Shown here piece after piece: positions 17,274 through 25,843 of a DNA stretch of 64,000 nt (position 1 is its first letter; the number at the start of each line of letters is the position of its first letter). The notes below the pieces were generated by a model. That model saw nothing but the letters and a program-made list of their open reading frames with translations. It made no database searches and had not been told where the DNA came from. Location: the NCBI GenBank assembly GCA_015056765.1, contig SVFQ01000003.1, positions 90,433-154,432 on the forward strand, in the 5' to 3' direction. The position numbers were made by a program, and so were the translations under genes. The stretch is from Lachnospiraceae bacterium (GTDB taxonomy: Bacteria; Bacillota; Clostridia; Lachnospirales; Lachnospiraceae).

Positions 17274-18500
17274 ATGGGTTTAAACAAAAAATCTGTAGAT
17301 GACATTAACGCAAAGGGAAGACGCGTACTTGTTCGTTGCGATTTCAACGTACCTTTGAAAAACGGCGAGATCACTGATGAAACTCGTATCGTAGCAGCAC
17401 TTCCTACAATTCAGAAATTAATCAAAGATGGTGGTAAAGTAATCCTTTGCTCTCACCTTGGTAAAGTAAAAAATGGCCCTAACGAAGGCGAATCTCTTGC
17501 TCCTGTAGCAAAGAGACTGTCTGAAAAATTAGGCAAAGAAGTAAAATTTGTAGCTGATTACAATGTAACAGGCGAAGCTGCAACAGCAGCAGTAGCAGCT
17601 ATGAACGAAGGTGACGTAGTACTTCTTCAGAACACCAGATTCCGTGGCGCTGAAGAGACAAAGAACGGCGAAGCTTTCTCCAAAGAATTAGCTGATCTTT
17701 GCGATGACTATGTATGCGACGCTTTCGGTTCTTCTCATAGAGCACATGCTTCTGTAGCAGGTGTGACTGAAGAAGTCCGCAAAAAAGGCGGCTCTTGCGT
17801 AGTTGGTTACTTAATGCAGAAAGAAATTGAATTCCTTGGCAATGCTGTAGAGAATCCGGTTCGTCCTTTCGTAGCTATCCTTGGTGGTGCTAAAGTAGCT
17901 GATAAATTAAATGTTATCAACAACCTGCTTGAAAAGTGCGATACCCTTATTATCGGTGGTGGTATGGCTTACACCTTCTTAAAAGCAAAAGGTTATGAAG
18001 TAGGTCTTTCTTTAGTAGATAATGAGAAGATTGACTACTGTAAAGAAATGATGGAGAAAGCTGAGAAGAATGGTAAGAAGCTTCTGCTTCCTATCGATAC
18101 AGTTGTATCTGCAGGCTTCCCTGATCCTATTGACAATCCTAACATTGAAACCGCTATCGTTCCTTCCAATGCAATTCCTGCAGACAAAGAAGGTCTTGAT
18201 ATCGGTGTTGAAACCAGAAAACTCTTCGGCGATGCTGTTAAATCCGCTAAGACTGTAGTTTGGAACGGACCTATGGGTGTATTTGAAAACCCTGTACTTG
18301 CTGAAGGTACAAAGGCTGTAGCAAAAGCTTTGGCTGAAACAGACGCTACTACAATCATCGGTGGTGGTGATAGTGCAGCAGCTGTTAACCAGCTTGGTTT
18401 CGCAGACAAGATGAGCCACATCTCCACAGGTGGTGGTGCATCTCTTGAATTCCTGGAAGGTAAAGAGCTTCCTGGTGTAGTAAGCGCAGACGACAAATAA
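17274..18500 (+). CDS. pgk: phosphoglycerate kinase
   Basis: [52 protein letters not shown]. Confidence 0.98.
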   Translation: MGLNKKSVDDINAKGRRVLVRCDFNVPLKNGEITDETRIVAALPTIQKLIKDGGKVILCSHLGKVKNGPNEGESLAPVAKRLSEKLGKEVKFVADYNVTGEAATAAVAAMNEGDVVLLQNTRFRGAEETKNGEAFSKELADLCDDYVCDAFGSSHRAHASVAGVTEEVRKKGGSCVVGYLMQKEIEFLGNAVENPVRPFVAILGGAKVADKLNVINNLLEKCDTLIIGGGMAYTFLKAKGYEVGLSLVDNEKIDYCKEMMEKAEKNGKKLLLPIDTVVSAGFPDPIDNPNIETAIVPSNAIPADKEGLDIGVETRKLFGDAVKSAKTVVWNGPMGVFENPVLAEGTKAVAKALAETDATTIIGGGDSAAAVNQLGFADKMSHISTGGGASLEFLEGKELPGVVSADDK

Positions 18501-18514
18501 AAAGGAGATTAGCC

Positions 18515-19261
18515 ATGGCTAGAAGAAGAATTATTGCCGGCAACTGGAAGATGAACATGACTCCATCTGAAGCTGTTAAGCTTGTTGCTGAGCTGAAAGA
18601 TTTAGTAGTAAACGATGCTGTAGACGTAGTATACTGCGTACCTGCAATTGACATCGTACCTGTAGTAGAAGCTGTAAAAGGTACCAACGTAAACATAGGT
18701 GCTGAGAACTTCTACATCGAAGATAAGGGTGCTTTCACAGGTGAAATCTCTGCACCTATGCTTGTAGATGCAGGCGTTAAATATGTGATCATGGGTCACT
18801 CCGAAAGAAGAGATATCTTCGGTGAGGATGATATCCTGATCAATGCAAAAGTAAAGAAAGCTTTTGCAGCAGGTCTTAATCCTATTCTTTGCTGCGGTGA
18901 GTCCCTGGCTCTTCGTAAAGCAGGTACTTACAAAGAATGGATTGAGAGACAGATTACTTGGGATCTTTCCGGCGTAACAGCTGATCAGGTAAAGAATCTG
19001 GTTATCGCTTACGAACCAATCTGGGCTATCGGTACAGGCGAAACCGCAACAGCTGATCAGGCAGAAGAAGTATGCGGATTCATCCGTGAACTGATTGCAA
19101 AACTGTACGATGCACCTACTGCAGAAGCAGTACGTATCCAGTACGGCGGCTCCATGAATGCAGGTAATGCAGCTGAGCTTTTATCCAAACCAAACATCGA
19201 TGGTGGTTTGATTGGTGGCGCAAGCTTAAAACCTGATTTTGGCAAGATTGTTAACGCTTAA
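18515..19261 (+). CDS. tpiA: triosephosphate isomerase
   Basis: [40 protein letters not shown]. Confidence 0.98.
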   Translation: MARRRIIAGNWKMNMTPSEAVKLVAELKDLVVNDAVDVVYCVPAIDIVPVVEAVKGTNVNIGAENFYIEDKGAFTGEISAPMLVDAGVKYVIMGHSERRDIFGEDDILINAKVKKAFAAGLNPILCCGESLALRKAGTYKEWIERQITWDLSGVTADQVKNLVIAYEPIWAIGTGETATADQAEEVCGFIRELIAKLYDAPTAEAVRIQYGGSMNAGNAAELLSKPNIDGGLIGGASLKPDFGKIVNA

Positions 19262-19265
19262 GATT

Positions 19266-19294
19266 TTGTCATAGGCACTTTTTTATGCTATAGT
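19266..19294 (+). promoter_or_regulatory. strong sigma-A-like promoter of an intergenic transcript
   Basis: TTGTCA - 17 nt - TATAGT. Confidence 0.6.
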
Positions 19295-19300
19295 AGATTA

Positions 19301-19390
19301 TAGTAATCGTGCCAGGGCTTAGGCATCAAAAGAATTAGATAACGACTAAGTCGAATGTAATAAAGGAGATGGCAGATGCCATCTCCTTTT
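19301..19390 (+). ncRNA. candidate structured leader/attenuator or small RNA upstream of an HD-GYP operon
   Basis: Bounded by the promoter above and the terminator AAAGGAGATGGC-agat-GCCATCTCCTTTT; 7-bp helix GGCTTAG:CTAAGTC and a competing GGCATC:GATGCC pairing. Confidence 0.5.
19362..19390 (+). terminator. strong Rho-independent terminator about 60 nt upstream of the HD-GYP start
   Basis: AAAGGAGATGGC / GCCATCTCCTTT stem followed by a short T tract. Confidence 0.8.
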
Positions 19391-19451
19391 GTGTTGTGCG
19401 GCACCTTCCTTTACAACTGAATAGTGATTGTCTTATTAGGAGGAACATTGA

Positions 19452-21602
19452 GTGAAGGGGAATACTCATAGATCAAACAAAGACAGTATGCTTCGAGCAG
19501 AGTGCACTATGCTTGCTGTGGCGATTAATGTGGTATTGGCTTATCTGTCAAATAGATTAGGCCTTCCGATTTATTTGGACACCATAGGTACTATGTGCAT
19601 TGCGGCAATGGCAGGATTGTTTCCTGGCATTATGGCGGCAATCGCAACTAACGTGCTTTGCATCATGTTTGATGATACGGCGATTTACTTCGGTATTGTC
19701 AACGTGATAGTTGCCATGTATACCGCTTGGAGCGTACGAGAGAAAAACTTTCGGAAAGTTAAGACAGTTGTCGTATTTATCCTGACTGCAGGTGTACTTG
19801 CGGGCAGTTTAAGTGCTATTCTACAATACGGCCTTTTTAGAGGCACCCAAAATGCAGCGATTAACACCCTCATGGAAACCGTGGTGGGACCCGGCAAGAC
19901 ACCGGGATTTACTGCTTTATTTGTGGTGAACGTATTTCTCAATATCTTTAATTTGGGGCTGTCTATAGTCGTCACCTTAATTATCTTATATCTGGTACCA
20001 GATGAAACTCAAAAAAGAATTCGATATAGCGGTTGGAGGCAAAAACCTCTGACAAAAGAAGAACTGAAGGAAATGGATTTCCTCAGTAGGTCAGTGGATT
20101 TTTCGGTGAAAAAAAGAACGACGATCATGCTTTTCGGCGTTGCTTTTACGTTGTCACTTATCATGGCTTGGATCGGCATAAGATTGTATTTCAAAAGCTA
20201 TAAAGAAAGCCGAATTGATTCTGCTACATACGCGGCCAAATTTGCTGCTGAATTGATTGATGGCGACCAAATGGCAGAGTATTTGGCAAAAGGAGAAAAA
20301 GCACCGGGCTATGCAGAGACGGAGCATATGCTTACTCACATTAGAGAAACGGCTGCCGGTGTGACCAATCTTTATGCAGTTCAGTTTAGAGAGAATGGCG
20401 TTCATATCGCTTTTGACTTGGATACGGAGGATATGGATGGGGTAGAAGCCGGAACGATACTGCCGCTGAAAGAAGCTTTCAAACCGTACATCAACGATTT
20501 TTATGCAGGCAGAGAAGTGGAACCTATCGAGAATGACTCTTTAGAAGGCTGGCTGGTAACCGCTTGTGCACCTATCTTTGATAGCAAAGGCAGATGTGTA
20601 GGGTATGCAGCTGCTGATGTTGTTATGAGCTATGTAACAGAGTATATGGGGGATTTCTTTAGGAGAGCCTTCATGATTCTGTCCGGGTTCTTTATTCTGG
20701 TACTTGGTTATGGGCTTTGGACCGCAGGTATTTATATGGTTTATCCTTTGGATAAAATGATGGAGGGTGTGGAAGAATTCATTGAGGCCGGTGCTGATCA
20801 GCAAAAGTTAGATGATGCAGTCAGACACCTAAGAACCATTGATGTACATACCGGAGATGAGATAGAGAAACTATATGAACTTATCTGCAACATGGCATCA
20901 AATCAAACGGAACAGATTCGCAGCATTCAGAGATTCAATGAAAATACAGCGAAACTACAAGATGGTCTTATTATTACCATGGCTGATTTGGTGGAAAATC
21001 GTGATTCCGATACGGGAGACCATATTCAAAAGACTGCTGCCTACGTGAAGATTATCGTAGAAGGATTGAAAAAGAAGGGATATTACGCGGAAAAACTTAC
21101 TCCGAAATTTATGTCAGATGTGGTAAGGTCTGCGCCATTACATGACATCGGGAAAATCAATATTTCGGATAAAGTATTAAACAAGCCCGGTAAACTTACG
21201 GATGAGGAGTACGAGATCATTAAGACTCATACTACTGCGGGTAAGGACATCATAGAAAAGGCTATCAATACGGTAAAAGGAGAAAGCTACTTAAAAGAAG
21301 CAAGAAACATGGCAGCTTATCACCATGAGCGTTGGGATGGCAATGGGTATCCGGAAGGATTACATGGAGAAGTGATTCCACTTTCAGCCAGAATCATGGC
21401 TGTGGCGGATGTATTCGATGCCTTGACCTCTCCAAGAGTATATAAGGAGGCGTATCCATTGGATGTGGCTCTGAAAATGTTGGAGGATGGATCCGGTACA
21501 CAGTTTGATCCAAAATGCGTCGAGGTCTTTATAGAAGCGCTTCCGGAAGTGAAAGTCATCTGGAGAAGATACAACCAAGGTAAGCAGAAAGGCTTGTCAT
21601 GA
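19452..21602 (+). CDS. membrane HD-GYP phosphodiesterase with ECF-S-like TM domain and Cache-like extracytoplasmic region
   Basis: GTG start with AGGAGGA; multi-TM N-terminus, second TM pair around about 200 aa; HD-GYP motifs APLHDIGKINI, KTHTTAGKDI, YHHERWDGNGYPEGL. Confidence 0.88.
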   Translation: MKGNTHRSNKDSMLRAECTMLAVAINVVLAYLSNRLGLPIYLDTIGTMCIAAMAGLFPGIMAAIATNVLCIMFDDTAIYFGIVNVIVAMYTAWSVREKNFRKVKTVVVFILTAGVLAGSLSAILQYGLFRGTQNAAINTLMETVVGPGKTPGFTALFVVNVFLNIFNLGLSIVVTLIILYLVPDETQKRIRYSGWRQKPLTKEELKEMDFLSRSVDFSVKKRTTIMLFGVAFTLSLIMAWIGIRLYFKSYKESRIDSATYAAKFAAELIDGDQMAEYLAKGEKAPGYAETEHMLTHIRETAAGVTNLYAVQFRENGVHIAFDLDTEDMDGVEAGTILPLKEAFKPYINDFYAGREVEPIENDSLEGWLVTACAPIFDSKGRCVGYAAADVVMSYVTEYMGDFFRRAFMILSGFFILVLGYGLWTAGIYMVYPLDKMMEGVEEFIEAGADQQKLDDAVRHLRTIDVHTGDEIEKLYELICNMASNQTEQIRSIQRFNENTAKLQDGLIITMADLVENRDSDTGDHIQKTAAYVKIIVEGLKKKGYYAEKLTPKFMSDVVRSAPLHDIGKINISDKVLNKPGKLTDEEYEIIKTHTTAGKDIIEKAINTVKGESYLKEARNMAAYHHERWDGNGYPEGLHGEVIPLSARIMAVADVFDALTSPRVYKEAYPLDVALKMLEDGSGTQFDPKCVEVFIEALPEVKVIWRRYNQGKQKGLS

Positions 21603-24600
21603 AGAAAAGAAAAAACAGAATTGCGGCGGCTATTATGGCTGTAGCAATAGCCGCTGTACAGATACAGACAAATACAATGCTGGTGGAAGCCGCAGAAGCA
21701 GGTTACGATGATTATGGAGGTGCCTATGCTGCAACCAAGCAGATTTATGGGGTGGGATACACCACGGAAGTGTATGATGCCACCAATGGTCTGCCTACCA
21801 GTGATGCTATGTTTATTCTAGGCGCCCGGGATGGGCGAGTATGGATAGGCGGCTACAGTGGTGTGATCCGCTATGATGGAACTACATTTGAACGTATGGA
21901 TACCCAAAATGGACTCACCAGTGCAAGAGGATTCTTTCAGGATAGCAAGGACAGAGTCTGGGTGGGAACCAACGACAATGGTGTCGTTGTCTTAGATGGA
22001 AATGAACGTACTTGGCTCACCTATAAGGAGGGGCTTCCTTCATCCTCTATTCGTATTTTTTCTGAGGACCAGAACGGGAATGTCTTTATTGGTACCACTG
22101 CCGGAGTTTGCTATGCAGATCAGGATTTGAAAATTCACGCTGTAACAGGGGCAGATTTTTCGGATGAACGAGTACTGAAATTACAGGCTGATGCAACAGG
22201 TAAGATTTATGGACAGACTTCCAATGGCATTATCTTTACCATTGAGAACTGCCAGGTTACAGAGCAGTACACCGGAGAGTTGCTGGGTATGGAGAAAATC
22301 TCCACTATTATGGTGGATCCGAAACAGGATGGATATGTCTACATCGGTACCGACAATTCCATCGTGTATCATGGTAAATTCGGGGATCATGCCTGGCAAA
22401 TGGAAATGATTGATACGGACCAGTTAAAGGGCATACACTGGCTGGAGTATTCCTGTAATCGCGTGTGGGTTAGTTCCTCCACCAGACTTGGTTATATAGA
22501 TGGCAATCATGACTATCATGAATTAGAAGATATTCCGTTAGACAGTGGTATTGAAATGATGACCACAGATTATCAGGGGAATCTATGGGTGGCAAGTTCC
22601 ACACAGGGCGCCATGAAAATCGTCACCAACAATTATACGGATCTAAGCAGCAGGTCGGGGCTTCCGGCGGAAGTAGTAAATGCCACTTGTCTCCATCAGG
22701 GAGACTTATACATTGGCACGGATAATGGCTTGCAGATTCTGGGAATCAGCGGCAGGCTTATTAGCAATAGTCTGACAGAGTACTTAGAAGGCGTAAGAAT
22801 TCGATGCATCAAAGAAGACTTGAAAGGAAATCTTTGGATTGCCACCTATACAGGTGATATTGGACTTATATGCTATTGCCAAGATGGCTCCATCAAACGG
22901 TATACTATCAAAGATGGATTATTGGACAATCGTGTTAGATCCATAGATGTTACCGACGATGGCAAGATGCTAATCGGTACCAATGGCGGATTATCTATCA
23001 TTGAAAAAGACCGTATTATCCACAGCTACGGAAATGAGGACGGTATTGAAAATACTGTACTTTTGACTGTGTGCGAAGGAACAAATGGAGAGTATCTGAC
23101 AGGTTCGGATGGCGGTGGACTTTATGTGATCAAAGGGGATAAGGTAACGCACTTGGGGTTAGAGGATGGCCTTACCAGTGAAGTTATCATGCGCATCAAA
23201 AAAGACAGCACAGAAGAGAATCTTTTTTGGATTGTTACTTCCAACTCCATCGAAATGATGAAGAACGGTGTGATTACAGAGATATCTAACTTCCCTTTCA
23301 ATAATAACTACGATATTTATTTCGACCATGATGATCATATGTGGATTCTTTCTTCTTACGGTGTATATACCTTGACGAAAGACCAAATGCTACACAATGA
23401 GATTACAGATTATGAGTTATACACAGTAGAAAACGGATTACCCTATGGTATTACGGGAAATTCCTACAGTGCGCAGGATGAAAACGGAAATCTGTTGATT
23501 CCGGGTCGAAATGGTGTGATTCAGGTCAATGTGGATCATTATTTTGAAGAGCAGATACCGATTCTGATTGATATCAATGGAATCTTTTGCGATGACAATA
23601 GAATAGAACCGGATGAAAATGGCGTCTATCAGATTCCTGCTTCCGAGGGACGTGTACAATTCCAAGCATCTGTGCTGGATTATACCATGATCAACCCTAC
23701 TATCCATATGTATTTGGAGGGTGGCCCGGATGGAGGATTCACTGTTCCGAGAAGTAGATTGACAGCTTTGGAATACACAAATCTGCCCTACGGGGAGTAC
23801 ACGTTACATATCCAAGTTTTGGATAAAAAGACAGACGCAGTTTTACAGGATGAAGTATTCAAAATTAAAAAAGCGGCAAGATTTAGCGAACTAATGACAA
23901 TCAAAATCCTAATCGTAGTGCTGGTAGGACTTTTGGTGGGATTTATTGTATGGAGAACCATGCGTGCTACAGTCGTTGCCAGACAGTATGAGGAAATTAG
24001 GCAGGCAAAGGAAGAAGCTGAAAATGCCAATTCCGCAAAGTCCAGATTCCTGGCAAATATGTCTCATGAAATTCGTACCCCGATTAACACCATTATGGGT
24101 ATGAATGAGATGATGATGCGTGAAGATCCTACGGGAGTACCTAAGGGCTATTTCATGTCCATGATGAATTACGCCTTTGATGTGGAAAATGCAGCGGAAT
24201 CTCTTTTGGGCTTGATTAATGACTTATTGGATATTTCCAAAATCGAATCCGGCAAGATGCATCTGGTGGAGCAGGAATATGATGTGCAGGAAGCTTTGCG
24301 CAGCATCGTTTCAATGATTCGCGTCAGAGCCAATGCGAAGGAACTGAATTTTGATGTTGTTGTAGATGAAATCCTTCCAAGACGCATGTATGGCGATGTG
24401 GGCAAAATCAAACAGATTATTCTGAATCTTTTGACCAATGCCGTGAAGTACACGGAAGCCGGTGGTTTTATCCTGGATGTAACACTAGAAGAACGCTATA
24501 ACAATATCGCCAAATTGAAAATCTCTGTAAAAGATACCGGTATGGGTGTCAAAGAGGAAGATTTAGATAAGCTCTTCCACGCATACGAACGTCTGGACGA

Positions 24601-25825
24601 AGAAAAGAACAGCGGTATTCAGGGAACGGGCCTTGGTTTGAATATTTCCAGTAAGTTTGCGGAATTATTAAATGGTACCCTGGTGTGCGAAAGTGTTTAT
24701 GGAGAAGGGAGTACGTTTACCCTCACCATTCAGCAAAGGATTGTGGATGATACACCGCTTGGGGCTTTTGCAGAACACGATGAGACCAGTGTCAAAGGCC
24801 CTTATGTACCACAGTTTATTGCCCCGGATGCAGATATTCTGGTAGTAGATGACAATCCGATGAATTTGAATGTTATCAAGGGGCTTTTGAAGGCTACCAA
24901 AGCCTTTGTTACCACTTCCTCCAGTGGAGAAGATGCCATTGATAAGATTAAGGATAATCATTTTGATGTGGTACTGCTAGACCACATGATGCCGGGACTA
25001 GATGGTGTGGAAACCTTGCAAATCATTCGTAAAACGCATCCGGACTTACCGGTATATGCGCTAACCGCAAACTCTACTGCCGGAGAAGAGTATTATAAGT
25101 CCAAAGGCTTTAATGGATATTTAGCTAAGCCGATTGAAAGCGAAGTGCTTGAGAAGACCATCATGCAGCATCTGTCTAAAGATATGATGGAAATACCTAC
25201 TGCAGCAGATGCGGTAGAAGAAATGGCAGAGATGCCGCAGGATCTTTCCTGGATTTACGAGACAGATGGTATTGTGCCGGAAGAGGGTATCAAGAATTCC
25301 GGTGGTATTTCCGGATACATTTTTGCATTGAATCTTTTCTTAGATACTATTGATGAAAATGCGAAGGTGATAAAGGACGCTTATCAGGCAGATAATCTAA
25401 GACTGTATACCATTAAGGTACATGCCTTGAAGAGCTCAGCCAGAATCATCGGCGCTATGGATTTGTCCCACATGGCACAAAAACTGGAAGATGCCGGCAA
25501 CAAACAGGATAAGGCGTATATCGATGAGTATCACGCAGACTTTATGGCAGAATACGAAAGCTTTAAAGAGAAACTTAGTCAGTTAAAAGAAGAAGCTGCT
25601 GGAGAAGATAAAAAGCCGATTCCGGAAAATCAGTTGCGAGAAGCTTTTGAAGCTTTGCAAGAAGTGGTTCCGCAGATGGACTATGATGCGGTGGAGGTTA
25701 TTTTGGAACAATTGCAGGAGTATAAGCTTCCGGAAAAAGAAGCGGAGATTATCAAGCAACTTGCACAGAAGATGAAGAAGTTCGATTGGGATGGTGTAGA
25801 AGAACTTGTAAAAGGCGTTCACTAG
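21599..25825 (+). CDS. hybrid sensor histidine kinase: signal peptide - two-component propeller repeats - Y_Y_Y-like - TM - HisKA - HATPase - REC - Hpt
   Basis: Repeats of the type DGRVWIGGYSGVIRYDG, DRVWVGTNDNGVVVLDG, GNLWVASSTQGAMKI; FLANMSHEIRTPINTIMG; GTGLGLNISS; ILVVDDNPMNL ... LLDHMMPG; KVHALKSSARIIG. Confidence 0.93.
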   Translation: MKKRKNRIAAAIMAVAIAAVQIQTNTMLVEAAEAGYDDYGGAYAATKQIYGVGYTTEVYDATNGLPTSDAMFILGARDGRVWIGGYSGVIRYDGTTFERMDTQNGLTSARGFFQDSKDRVWVGTNDNGVVVLDGNERTWLTYKEGLPSSSIRIFSEDQNGNVFIGTTAGVCYADQDLKIHAVTGADFSDERVLKLQADATGKIYGQTSNGIIFTIENCQVTEQYTGELLGMEKISTIMVDPKQDGYVYIGTDNSIVYHGKFGDHAWQMEMIDTDQLKGIHWLEYSCNRVWVSSSTRLGYIDGNHDYHELEDIPLDSGIEMMTTDYQGNLWVASSTQGAMKIVTNNYTDLSSRSGLPAEVVNATCLHQGDLYIGTDNGLQILGISGRLISNSLTEYLEGVRIRCIKEDLKGNLWIATYTGDIGLICYCQDGSIKRYTIKDGLLDNRVRSIDVTDDGKMLIGTNGGLSIIEKDRIIHSYGNEDGIENTVLLTVCEGTNGEYLTGSDGGGLYVIKGDKVTHLGLEDGLTSEVIMRIKKDSTEENLFWIVTSNSIEMMKNGVITEISNFPFNNNYDIYFDHDDHMWILSSYGVYTLTKDQMLHNEITDYELYTVENGLPYGITGNSYSAQDENGNLLIPGRNGVIQVNVDHYFEEQIPILIDINGIFCDDNRIEPDENGVYQIPASEGRVQFQASVLDYTMINPTIHMYLEGGPDGGFTVPRSRLTALEYTNLPYGEYTLHIQVLDKKTDAVLQDEVFKIKKAARFSELMTIKILIVVLVGLLVGFIVWRTMRATVVARQYEEIRQAKEEAENANSAKSRFLANMSHEIRTPINTIMGMNEMMMREDPTGVPKGYFMSMMNYAFDVENAAESLLGLINDLLDISKIESGKMHLVEQEYDVQEALRSIVSMIRVRANAKELNFDVVVDEILPRRMYGDVGKIKQIILNLLTNAVKYTEAGGFILDVTLEERYNNIAKLKISVKDTGMGVKEEDLDKLFHAYERLDEEKNSGIQGTGLGLNISSKFAELLNGTLVCESVYGEGSTFTLTIQQRIVDDTPLGAFAEHDETSVKGPYVPQFIAPDADILVVDDNPMNLNVIKGLLKATKAFVTTSSSGEDAIDKIKDNHFDVVLLDHMMPGLDGVETLQIIRKTHPDLPVYALTANSTAGEEYYKSKGFNGYLAKPIESEVLEKTIMQHLSKDMMEIPTAADAVEEMAEMPQDLSWIYETDGIVPEEGIKNSGGISGYIFALNLFLDTIDENAKVIKDAYQADNLRLYTIKVHALKSSARIIGAMDLSHMAQKLEDAGNKQDKAYIDEYHADFMAEYESFKEKLSQLKEEAAGEDKKPIPENQLREAFEALQEVVPQMDYDAVEVILEQLQEYKLPEKEAEIIKQLAQKMKKFDWDGVEELVKGVH

Positions 25826-25843
25826 CATAAGGAGATAAGGGGA

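Noticed and set aside
18012-18496. Overlapping 135- and 153-aa minus-strand ORFs
   Set aside because: Antisense to pgk, whose codon-biased sequence leaves open frames; two frames open together argues for artefact.
19301-19390. Known c-di-GMP (GEMM) riboswitch
   Set aside because: Considered because of the downstream genes, but the conserved GEMM core motifs are not seen; kept only as an unassigned structured leader.
19369-19455. 28-codon ORF (MADAISFCVVRHLPLQLNSDCLIRRNIE) whose TGA overlaps the GTG start of the HD-GYP gene
   Set aside because: Attractive as a leader peptide, but its ATG lies inside the terminator stem with zero spacing from AAGGAG; likely coincidental.
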